This document shows, in pieces, positions 29,617-36,667 of a stretch of DNA of 43,942 bases (within the stretch, counting starts at the first letter, position 1; each line of letters begins with the position of its first letter). Source of the stretch: Bacteroidales bacterium (GTDB taxonomy: Bacteria > Bacteroidota > Bacteroidia > Bacteroidales > UBA1715); the NCBI GenBank assembly GCA_024409235.1, contig JAKSUA010000019.1, forward strand, positions 1-43,942. Direction: 5' to 3'. The position numbers and the translations under genes were made by a program. A model generated the notes under the pieces. It worked only from the letters and a program-made list of their open reading frames with translations, had not been told where the DNA came from and did not search any database.

Positions 29617-30339
29617 ATGAAAACAAGTTTAAAAAAATTCGGTTTAATTATTTTAGCAGCTTTCGGTTTTAGCGCTGCGTATGCTGAAGAACCTGAATCT
29701 TCGGATTTAACATTAGAAGTTGGCGGCGATGTTGTCAGCAGTTATATTTGGCGTGGTCAAGAATTAGGCGGCGCAAGTTTTCAACCTTCACTTTCTTTAG
29801 GATGGAAAGGCTTATCTTTATCAGCTTGGGGATCTGTTGGTTTTGAAAGTTCAAACACAAAAGAATTCGATTTAACTTTAGGTTACGAAATCTCTGGATT
29901 CAGCGTTTCTATCACCGATTATTATTTCGCTTATCCTGGAGCTTTAAATCAATATTTCCACTACGGAAAAGGAAAAACTGCCCATGTGTTCGAAGCACAA
30001 TTAGGTTACGACTTCGGATTCATGTCAATCAACTGGTACACAAACTTTGCCGGCGACGATGCTGTTAAAAACGCCGAAGGCGACAAAGCTTATTCATCGT
30101 ATCTTTCTTTAGGAGCTCCTTTTACTCTTGGCGGTGTTGACTGCGAAGCTGAATTAGGCTTCATGCCTTGGAAAACAGATTTTTATGCTAACTGCGACGG
30201 ATTCTCGTTCTCAAATATCAGCGTAAAAGCAACAAAACCAATAAAACTTTCAGACGAATATGAATTAGGATTCTTCACACAAGCAGTATGGAACCCTAAA
30301 GCTGAAGGCGGTTACATTGTACTCGGTATGAGTTTCTAA
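29617..30339 (+). CDS. Outer-membrane beta-barrel protein, TorF-like putative porin
   Basis: This 240-residue protein has a signal peptide ending near residue 24 (AYA-E). Amphipathic beta strands follow throughout, and it ends in a C-terminal Phe (VLGMSF), as outer-membrane barrels do. The early SSYIWRGQE resembles the TorF/Gcw_chp family of putative porins. It is the first gene of an operon with a P-II protein (31 bp later) and an Amt transporter, so a role in bringing ammonium or another nitrogen source across the outer membrane is an inference from context. No biochemical function is assigned to the family that I can rely on. Confidence 0.75.
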   Translation: MKTSLKKFGLIILAAFGFSAAYAEEPESSDLTLEVGGDVVSSYIWRGQELGGASFQPSLSLGWKGLSLSAWGSVGFESSNTKEFDLTLGYEISGFSVSITDYYFAYPGALNQYFHYGKGKTAHVFEAQLGYDFGFMSINWYTNFAGDDAVKNAEGDKAYSSYLSLGAPFTLGGVDCEAELGFMPWKTDFYANCDGFSFSNISVKATKPIKLSDEYELGFFTQAVWNPKAEGGYIVLGMSF

Positions 30340-30369
30340 AAATGTATGTTTAATTAAAATATAATAGGT

Positions 30370-30726
30370 ATGAAAAAAATTGAAGCAATTATTCGTAAGA
30401 CAAAGTTCGAGGATGTGAAAGAATCACTCCTTGCAGCAGACATTGAGTGGTTTTCATACTACGATGTCCGTGGTGTCGGAAAAACCCGCCAGGCAAGAAT
30501 TTACCGTGGTGTTGCTTACGACACAAGCTGTATCGAAAGAACATTGATTTCTATTATCGTACGCGATAAAAATGCTGAAAAAACTGTACAGGCTATTCTT
30601 AAAGCAGCACAGACTGGTGAAGTTGGAGACGGCCGTATTTTCATCATCCCACTTGAAGATGCTATCCGCATTAGAACTGGGGAACGTGGAGACATTGCTC
30701 TTTACAACGCTGAACAAGAAAAATAA
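30370..30726 (+). CDS. P-II family nitrogen regulatory protein
   Basis: The 118-residue protein has the P-II fold: MKKIEAIIRKTKFEDVKESL at the start and the C-terminal signature TGEVGDGRIFIIP with RIRTGERGD. The T-loop contains YRGVAY; Tyr50 aligns with the uridylylated Tyr51 of E. coli GlnB. The loop beyond it (DTSCIERTLI) differs from the usual DFLPK, so its partners may differ. P-II proteins bind ATP, ADP and 2-oxoglutarate and plug the linked Amt channel when nitrogen is plentiful. It lies 36 bp before amt, the classic glnK-amtB pairing. Confidence 0.94.
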   Translation: MKKIEAIIRKTKFEDVKESLLAADIEWFSYYDVRGVGKTRQARIYRGVAYDTSCIERTLISIIVRDKNAEKTVQAILKAAQTGEVGDGRIFIIPLEDAIRIRTGERGDIALYNAEQEK

Positions 30727-30762
30727 AACTCTCGTAGAAAGTTGAATTTAAACTAGACAATT

Positions 30763-32169
30763 ATGAAACGATTTATAAAACATCTTATAAAATTATCCGG
30801 CATTCTTGCCTTTAGCGCCGGAATACTTATGGCAGGATCGGCAATGGCACAAGACTCTGTTGCCGCAGTATCTGACAGCGCAGCTGTAATTGCAGAAGCT
30901 TCTGCTGATGCAGTTGTTGAAGAAGCATCCTCTCCTATTAATGCTGTTGACACCATCTGGGTTTTACTTGCAGCAATGCTTGTGTTCTTCATGCAACCTG
31001 GTTTCGCTTTGGTTGAAGCTGGTATGACGAGAACTAAAAACACTGCCAACATCCTTATGAAAAACTTTATGGACTTTTCTGCCGGATCTATTATTTACTG
31101 GTTGTGCGGTTTCTCTCTTATGTTCGGTGCAGGTGCCTTCATGGGATGGGACGGATTCGGTATAGGCGGCGTTGAAAATCCTTGCGAAAACTTGCCGAAA
31201 GAAGGTTACTTCATTTTCCAAACTGTTTTCTGTGCAACTGCTGCTACTATCGTATCTGGTGCAATGGCTGAAAGAACTAAATTCTCTATGTACATTGTTT
31301 ACTCTATAATTATTTCTGCTTTCATCTACCCTATTCAAGGTCACTGGTCTTGGGGCGGCGGATGGTTAAGCGAAATGGGATTTCACGATTTCGCAGGTTC
31401 TGCAGTGGTTCACTCATGCGGTGGTTTCTTAGCTCTTGCAGGTGCTATTGTTCTTGGTCCACGTTTGGGCAAATACTCTAAACACGCTGACGGCAAAATG
31501 CATTCTAACGCTATCCCTGGACACAGTTTGACTCTTGCTGCACTTGGTGTATGGATTCTTTGGATGGGATGGTTTGGTTTCAACCCTGGTTCTACTGTTG
31601 CTGCCACAGGCACTGTTGATCCTGACTGCTACGGAGGCGGTATTCTTGACAACATGTCGGCTACTGCTCACATTTTTGTTACAACAAACATCGCTGCCGC
31701 TGTTGGTGCTGTAACTGCACTTGTTTACACTTGGATTGTTTACGGAAAACCTTCTCTTTCAATGGTATGTAACGGTATCTTAGCTGGTTTGGTTGGTATT
31801 ACTGCAGGTTGCGACTGCGTTTCGATTGGTGCAGCTGCTATAATCGGTTTGATTGCTTCTGTAGTAATGTGCTTCAGCGTAAACTTCTTTGATACTAAAC
31901 TTCATATCGATGACCCTGTAGGTGCAATCTCTGTTCACGGTATGGCTGGTTTCACAGGAACTGTTTTAACTGGTGTGTTCGCATTCGAAGAATGTGGCTA
32001 CAGCGTTCTAACTCAGTTAATCGGTGAACTTGCTATCGCAGGATGGTCTTTCGGATGCGGTTTAATCGTCTTCTTGGCAATTAAATACATTCACGGCCTA
32101 CGCGTTGAATCGAGAATTGAAGAAGAAGGATTGGATATTTACGAACATGGTGAATCTGCTTACAACTGA
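30763..32169 (+). CDS. amt: Ammonium transporter
   Basis: This 468-residue inner-membrane channel has a signal peptide (cleavage near AMA-Q, residue 29), a short Ala/Ser-rich periplasmic stretch and then 11 predicted membrane helices. Family motifs include GFALVEAGMTRTKN, the pore histidines in GSAVVHSCGG and AISVHGMAG, and GHWSWGGGWL. It is the last gene of the barrel-P-II-Amt operon, and the P-II partner should block its cytoplasmic exit. A strong terminator follows. Confidence 0.96.
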   Translation: MKRFIKHLIKLSGILAFSAGILMAGSAMAQDSVAAVSDSAAVIAEASADAVVEEASSPINAVDTIWVLLAAMLVFFMQPGFALVEAGMTRTKNTANILMKNFMDFSAGSIIYWLCGFSLMFGAGAFMGWDGFGIGGVENPCENLPKEGYFIFQTVFCATAATIVSGAMAERTKFSMYIVYSIIISAFIYPIQGHWSWGGGWLSEMGFHDFAGSAVVHSCGGFLALAGAIVLGPRLGKYSKHADGKMHSNAIPGHSLTLAALGVWILWMGWFGFNPGSTVAATGTVDPDCYGGGILDNMSATAHIFVTTNIAAAVGAVTALVYTWIVYGKPSLSMVCNGILAGLVGITAGCDCVSIGAAAIIGLIASVVMCFSVNFFDTKLHIDDPVGAISVHGMAGFTGTVLTGVFAFEECGYSVLTQLIGELAIAGWSFGCGLIVFLAIKYIHGLRVESRIEEEGLDIYEHGESAYN

Positions 32170-32201
32170 TAGCAGGATTTAACGTATTAATTTTTGTGTT
32201 G

Positions 32202-32233
32202 CCGCATCGGACGAAAATCCGATGCGGTTTTTT
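32202..32233 (+). terminator. Terminator of the amt operon
   Basis: CCGCATCGGA pairs perfectly with TCCGATGCGG (10 bp, loop CGAAAA), followed by six T. Confidence 0.92.
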
Positions 32234-32235
32234 AT

Positions 32236-32802
32236 TTAAAATCCACACTTCAAAACTACATACGGATTAAAATTCCAGTCATCTGCATTTCTAAAATTAT
32301 ACCCTATCTCCATCTCGGCGCCCAGCGAAAGATTCTTGTAAAAATTGTAGAACACTTTATTCTCTGTGCATAATGAGATATAATCTCTACCTATTATTTC
32401 CTCGGTTCCTTCGAACGAAAATTTCTTTACCTGACAGCCCCACACAAAGTTCGAGAACCAGTTACAATTAGAATTTACATCCACACCGGCTATTATTGTT
32501 CCGAACGGAAGCAGCCAACCTACAGCAACAATATAGTCATTGTTGCACATTGCCAAAGTTCTGTACTCGCCGTGAAGCACAAACTGACCAAAGTATCTTT
32601 CGCAAAATGTCTGAGACCAAAATCCAACAGCCTGATTCTCACTAAAATTCACCTCAGTCTGATTGAAAAACATTCCTTTCTCATAAGGCTTAAAAATTTC
32701 AAACGAAGTTTTCACATCTGTTCCCAGTTCCAAATGCAGATCCTGAGCTACTACAACTGTTGACGCAAACAACGACAACAAAACAAAAATTGTTTTTTTC
32801 AT
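32236..32802 (-). CDS. Small predicted outer-membrane protein, unknown function
   Basis: I do not recognise the family. The 188-residue product has a clear signal peptide (VVVAQ-D, residue about 20), alternating hydrophobic beta-strand-like segments rich in aromatic residues, and a C-terminal Phe (YVVLKCGF), all typical of a small outer-membrane barrel. It converges on the amt operon and its stop lies 3 bp past that operon's terminator. It looks monocistronic. Confidence 0.65.
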   Translation of the reverse strand: MKKTIFVLLSLFASTVVVAQDLHLELGTDVKTSFEIFKPYEKGMFFNQTEVNFSENQAVGFWSQTFCERYFGQFVLHGEYRTLAMCNNDYIVAVGWLLPFGTIIAGVDVNSNCNWFSNFVWGCQVKKFSFEGTEEIIGRDYISLCTENKVFYNFYKNLSLGAEMEIGYNFRNADDWNFNPYVVLKCGF

Positions 32803-33190
32803 AATTATTTATATTTGATTATTACTGATTAAACACAACAAGCCAAGCCATCAGATTCACTCTAACGGACAGCAGAACATAATTCAACTAAATCAAAACA
32901 GAACAGTTTTCTGTCTGACAAACAGTTACTTGAATTAACGGAACTAAGGTTTGATTAGCTTTTACAAGCCTTTGGGGCAGTCTTTCCCCATAAAAATTAA
33001 AAGTAGTTGTATTCATTGCTCTTTATGTTTTAATTTATTTTTGAGAGCGGAGGATGACAAGCCTAGAACTTCGCTCTTGGAATTTTTCCGATGCAAAGAA
33101 ACACAAATTTCCGAAATAAAAGCAGCTGGATGATAATTATTGTTGTTTATGTTTTCCCCTCGCCTGATTCATCCGATTTCACTGCCGGGC
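32803..33190. other. Non-coding stretch between the small barrel gene and pdxT
   Basis: No gene is supported. A TATATTTG lies at 32809-32816 on the plus strand with no gene behind it. A hairpin GGGG-CAGTCTTT-CCCC is near 32973. On the minus strand around 33045-33085 a piece resembles a decayed tRNA T-arm and acceptor end, flanked by GAGCG/CGCTC. Confidence 0.4.
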
Positions 33191-33226
33191 AAAAAAAAAG
33201 ACGATTCCCTACCGGAAACCGTCTTT
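33191..33226 (-). terminator. Terminator of the pdxS-pdxT operon
   Basis: On the minus strand AAAGACG pairs with CGTCTTT, with inner TTCC/GGAA pairing, followed by nine T. It lies 22 bp past the pdxT stop. Confidence 0.85.
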
Positions 33227-33248
33227 ATCAAAAAAGAAAACGAATTTT

Positions 33249-33827
33249 CTATTTTTTTGAATCACGTATCATTTTAAGAAAATAACTGTGAACCGAGACA
33301 TCCTCATTCAATTCTGGATGGAATGCTGTTGCCAGCTGATTTCCTTGTCTTGCAGCAACAATTTTTCCGTCAACCTCAGCCAAGATTTCCACTCCATCTT
33401 TTACTGATTCAATGTACGGAGCACGGATAAATGTCATCGGAATCTCTTTTTCAATTCCTTTCATTTTTCCTATCGTGAAAAAGCTTCCCAACTGTCGTCC
33501 GTAAGCATTTCTTCGGGCAACAATATTCATTGTGGAGAATCGTTTTTCGGGTTTTCCTTCAATGGTTTCCGCAAGCATAATCAAGCCCGCACAAGTTCCA
33601 AATACAGGCAAACCGTTCCGTATTGCATCCTGAACTGGCTCCAGCAGTCCTAATTCGTGCAACAGCTTAGACATTGTTGTACTTTCGCCGCCAGGAATAA
33701 TAAGCCCGTCTTTGGGTTGGTTCCAATCTTCCAGATTACGGATTTCGAAACTGTCGGCGTTGCATTTTTTCAGCAACGCACGATGTTCTTCGAAAGCTCC
33801 TTGTAAAGCCAAAACAGCTATTCTCAT
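33249..33827 (-). CDS. pdxT: Pyridoxal 5'-phosphate synthase, glutaminase subunit
   Basis: PdxT hydrolyses glutamine and channels ammonia to PdxS. The 192-residue class I amidotransferase has GLIIPGGESTT, the nucleophile Cys79 in FGTCAGLIML and the His-Glu pair in TAFHPEL near the end. The family start is intact (RIAVLALQGAFEEH). It begins 1 bp after the pdxS stop on the same strand, so the two are translated together. Confidence 0.97.
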   Translation of the reverse strand: MRIAVLALQGAFEEHRALLKKCNADSFEIRNLEDWNQPKDGLIIPGGESTTMSKLLHELGLLEPVQDAIRNGLPVFGTCAGLIMLAETIEGKPEKRFSTMNIVARRNAYGRQLGSFFTIGKMKGIEKEIPMTFIRAPYIESVKDGVEILAEVDGKIVAARQGNQLATAFHPELNEDVSVHSYFLKMIRDSKK

Positions 33828-33828
33828 T

Positions 33829-34704
33829 TTATTTTCCTCTTTCGGCCATTAAGATTTCGATCTCATGTTCGTTGATACCAACCATTGCTTCACCAAGATC
33901 TTCGCTCAATTCTGCCAATATCTTAGCGTCGTTGTAGTTAGTAACTGCTTTAACGATTGCCTGAGCACGTTTTTCCGGATTTCCGCTCTTGAAAATACCG
34001 CTACCAACGAACACACCTTCAGCACCAAGCTGCATCATTAACGCTGCATCGGCTGGAGTTGCAACACCACCTGCTGCAAAGTTTACTACTGGCAATTTAC
34101 CGTTTTCGTGTACATATTGTACAAGATGAAGAGGCACCTGCAATTGTTTTGCTGCTTCGTAAAGTTCATCTTCGCTCAACGATGTAAGTCTGCGGATTTC
34201 ACTCTGCATCATTCTCATGTGTGTAACAGCCTGCACAACATCACCTGTTCCTGGTTCACCTTTTGTACGGATCATTGTTGCACCTTCTGCAATACGGCGA
34301 AGTGCTTCGCCAAGGTTTTTCGCACCGCACACGAATGGAACATCGAATTTTGTTTTGTCAATATGATATACATTATCTGCTGGTGAAAGAACTTCACTTT
34401 CGTCGATGTAGTCGATTTCGATTGCCTGCAAAATCTGTGCTTCTGCAAAGTGACCGATACGGCATTTTGCCATAACTGGAATAGAAACAGCTTCCTGAAT
34501 TCCTTTTATCATTTTTGGATCGCTCATACGGGAAACACCACCTGCAGCACGAATGTCCGCTGGAATTCTTTCAAGAGCCATAACTGCACATGCACCCGCT
34601 TTTTCTGCTATACGTGCCTGTTCCGGTGTTGTAACATCCATGATTACACCACCTTTTAGCATTTGTGCTAAATTTCTGTTTAATGTTTGTCTGTCCTGTG
34701 TCAT
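33829..34704 (-). CDS. pdxS: Pyridoxal 5'-phosphate synthase, synthase subunit
   Basis: PdxS joins ribose 5-phosphate, glyceraldehyde 3-phosphate and ammonia into PLP (the DXP-independent route). The 291-residue barrel carries the family stretches [37 protein letters not shown], the catalytic Lys region [11 protein letters not shown] and [12 protein letters not shown]. It follows the ThiD-AraC fusion gene by 51 bp, and a hairpin (34729-34747) lies in that gap. Confidence 0.97.
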   Translation of the reverse strand: MTQDRQTLNRNLAQMLKGGVIMDVTTPEQARIAEKAGACAVMALERIPADIRAAGGVSRMSDPKMIKGIQEAVSIPVMAKCRIGHFAEAQILQAIEIDYIDESEVLSPADNVYHIDKTKFDVPFVCGAKNLGEALRRIAEGATMIRTKGEPGTGDVVQAVTHMRMMQSEIRRLTSLSEDELYEAAKQLQVPLHLVQYVHENGKLPVVNFAAGGVATPADAALMMQLGAEGVFVGSGIFKSGNPEKRAQAIVKAVTNYNDAKILAELSEDLGEAMVGINEHEIEILMAERGK

Positions 34705-34728
34705 AATTTTTTGCTTTTATGAATAACC

Positions 34729-34747
34729 GGAACAGGGCCCTTGTTCC
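34729..34747 (-). other. Intercistronic hairpin before pdxS
   Basis: GGAACA and TGTTCC frame the palindrome GGGCCC/AGGGCCCT with no T tract after it. It may be a processing or stability element between the regulator gene and pdxS. Confidence 0.4.
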
Positions 34748-34755
34748 AAGTAATT

Positions 34756-35715
34756 CTATTTGTTTATATTTATTTTTCTATATTCACTCGGCGACATCTT
34801 TTTCATTTTCTTAAAAAACTTAGTGAAATGCGCCTGCGACGAAAATCCTGATTCATTTGCAATTTCCTGAATCGTTTTCCCCGTCGTTCTCAATTCGGTT
34901 TCAATCTCCCCTATCAAATAATTATCAATGATTGTTTTGGGAGCCATTCCCGATATCTGTTTGGTTACCTGCGACAGATATCTTCCGCTCACATTCAGCT
35001 GTTCCGCATAAAAATGCACATCGTTGTAGGTCTTCACATATTTAACCACGGCATTCATAAATTCATTATACAGCTCATTGCTTCTTCCCGTTAAATTCGA
35101 AGAATGAATTACCTGTGTGTTCAAATATGATTTTGCTTTTTCTATTGCCGCAGGAATATTTTCGCCTTTGCTTAAATATACCGCAACGGCACTGGAGAAT
35201 TTATTTCCAAATCCGTGAAGGAACGAATCGTCCAAAACATGCAGTTTTTCCCGTCCGACCTTCTGCGACAAGAAATCCACATCCTTTTTTCTCACTATCA
35301 CTAAATCGCAGAGCGGAATCAATTCCCTTTGTACCAGACTCAGTACCGATTCATCCATCAGCACATCGCCGTTTGTTGAACAGATTACCGGATCATACAT
35401 AATGTATTTTGGTTTGTTTTTCCGCAGTACGCCGCAAATCATCGATATTACCTCCACGTTGCGAATCATTCCTATTTTCACAATCTGCGGCTGCACATCA
35501 TTAAAAACAGCTTCTATCTGCCCAGCCACAATTGTTGCCGGAACATCAAAAAACTCCTGAATACCGATTGTGGTCTGCACTGTAATCGACGTGATTGCCG
35601 ACACCGCATAACCGCCTAACTCCGATATTGTTTTTATATCAGCCTGTATCCCGGAACCGCCTGTGCTGTCGGAACCGGTGATTGTCAATATGATACCTTT
35701 ACCATCCATTTCCAT
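34756..35715 (-). CDS. ThiD-like kinase domain fused to an AraC-type DNA-binding domain; probable regulator of pdxST
   Basis: The N-terminal part (about 1-230) is a ThiD/PdxK ribokinase-fold domain: ITGSDSTGGSGIQADIKT, then MYDPV. The C-terminal 100 residues are an AraC helix-turn-helix pair (YAEQLNVSGRYLSQV and IQEIANESGFSSQAHFTKFFKK). In ThiD the catalytic motif is GTGC (GTGD in PdxK); here it is GFGN, and the TPN motif is VRK. The kinase is probably inactive and serves as a sensor of a pyridoxine- or HMP-like ligand. I chose the ATG at 35715 because the first 25 codons of the longer frame (from 35790) match nothing in ThiD. It heads the pdxS-pdxT run, and direct repeats lie upstream. Target and ligand are inferred. 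Confidence 0.85.
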   Translation of the reverse strand: MEMDGKGIILTITGSDSTGGSGIQADIKTISELGGYAVSAITSITVQTTIGIQEFFDVPATIVAGQIEAVFNDVQPQIVKIGMIRNVEVISMICGVLRKNKPKYIMYDPVICSTNGDVLMDESVLSLVQRELIPLCDLVIVRKKDVDFLSQKVGREKLHVLDDSFLHGFGNKFSSAVAVYLSKGENIPAAIEKAKSYLNTQVIHSSNLTGRSNELYNEFMNAVVKYVKTYNDVHFYAEQLNVSGRYLSQVTKQISGMAPKTIIDNYLIGEIETELRTTGKTIQEIANESGFSSQAHFTKFFKKMKKMSPSEYRKININK

Positions 35716-35757
35716 TACAAATAGAAAACATTTTCGGCAAGTAAAAAAAACTTGTTC

Positions 35758-35791
35758 TTTTTTTGACAAACAAATCAGTTTTTTTGACAAA
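35758..35791. promoter_or_regulatory. Direct repeats, 21-bp spacing: candidate AraC-type operator
   Basis: The 13-mer TTTTTTTGACAAA occurs at 35758-35770 and again at 35779-35791, identical and offset by exactly 21 bp (two helical turns). It lies 43-76 bp upstream of the regulator start. AraC-family dimers bind such spaced direct repeats. Confidence 0.5.
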
Positions 35792-35804
35792 AAGGAGGGA
35801 TTTT

Positions 35805-35832
35805 GATTAGTGATTAGTGGTTAGGGATTAGT
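35805..35832. repeat. Short tandem heptamer repeat
   Basis: Four 7-bp units in a row read GATTAGT, GATTAGT, GGTTAGG, GATTAGT. The function is unknown; it is a possible slippage site. Confidence 0.7.
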
Positions 35833-36117
35833 TTATAAGATTGCAATTGAACACAATAAAAAACAAAAATCCCGTTTTATATTTGTAAGGTTATTATTCG
35901 CCCTTATGCGCCGCAGTTTTCCAACAAAACCTACTACTGACGGACGAAAGAATTGAAAGAGGTTGGCAACTTTCAGACTAATTAGAACACTACAAGCATT
36001 GTTTAAGAGGTCGTTAGTCAATAATTTTTCCTGTTTTCACATAAATCAAAACCAATAAATTCTATAAGAATATGAATCTAAACAATTTCTCAAAAAGGGC
36101 TGTATGGTATTCCCACC
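35833..36117. other. Non-coding stretch before the CRISPR island
   Basis: No gene is supported. TATATTTG at 35878-35885 fits a plus-strand -7 box without a clear -33. A short plus-strand frame from about 35905 (MRRSFPTKPTTDGRKN) ends at a TGA and resumes after it, which looks like a decayed repeat or gene remnant. A small hairpin ATGGT/ACCAT overlaps the next start codon. Confidence 0.3.
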
Positions 36118-36487
36118 ATGAATTACGAAAGCGAAACTCTTAAAAATTCACCTTATTTAGAATCATTACCCGAAACACCTATCACCGACTACCGCCATGA
36201 ATACCTCAACCAGGCTGCTCTTTTACCACAGGAAGAAACGCCCATCCGAACTATTCTCGAGGATTTTCACGAATTGACAATAGAAAACCTTCATCATACA
36301 AATCCGGAACTCTATTCCCTTGCAATTCAATGTTTTGAAATACCCCATATATGGTGTGAAAAAAGATTTAGACAAGGCACTCTATTACTTAAAACTGATA
36401 GATATTGTATGGCACGAAAATCCAAACGACAAAGACGTTACAAACTATGCCAATATTTACACTAAAGTTCGTAAAGTTCTGTTCTGA
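36118..36487 (+). pseudogene. Frameshifted Sel1-repeat-like small protein
   Basis: The first frame (115 codons to 36465) turns from sensible to basic nonsense after PELYSLAIQCFEIPHI. In the +1 frame from 36350 a coherent ending appears, YGVKKDLDKALYYLKLIDI, continuing to a TGA at 36485. Joined, the two make a roughly 120-residue protein whose end resembles a Sel1/TPR-like repeat (YGV-KDLDKALYYL). One inserted base or two lost bases near 36348-36352 explains it. It is probably a decayed host gene at the left border of the CRISPR island. A sequencing error cannot be excluded. Confidence 0.6.
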
Positions 36488-36513
36488 TAAATGAATTAAG
36501 TTAAGCGAAATGT

Positions 36514-36598
36514 AAAAAAAATGCTCCCACGGAGTACGCAGGAGCAAGAACTCTTCGGCTTATAGCCTTATTGTGAAAAGTCTTTCAATTTTTTTGTT
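36514..36598 (-). ncRNA. tracrRNA of the type II-C system
   Basis: Read on the minus strand, an anti-repeat (36571-36599) pairs with the 5' half of the minus-strand CRISPR repeat: TTCACAA with TTGTGAA, then after a bulge AAAAATTGAAAG with CTTTCAATTTTT. Next comes CACAATAAGGC, which recalls the Neisseria II-C tracrRNA, a small hairpin GGCT-ATA-AGCC, and a terminator TGCTCC..GGAGCA with eight T (36514-36546). It is divergent from cas9 and about 85 nt long. It fixes the array orientation as minus-strand. Confidence 0.85.
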
Positions 36599-36601
36599 CA
36601 A

Positions 36602-36609
36602 CAAAGATA
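36602..36609 (-). promoter_or_regulatory. -7 box (TATCTTTG) of the tracrRNA
   Basis: TATCTTTG on the minus strand fits TAnnTTTG and would start transcription near 36597, exactly at the 5' edge of the anti-repeat. The -33 element is unclear. Confidence 0.6.
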
Positions 36610-36667
36610 ACAAAAAATATTTTCGTGTATACTTTTTTTGTAACTTTAAACTCCAAAAAAATCAATT

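Noticed and set aside
35905..36030. Small gene starting MRRSFPTKP
   Set aside because: It is broken by a TGA after 16 codons and has no clear ribosome site or family; recorded only as a possible remnant.
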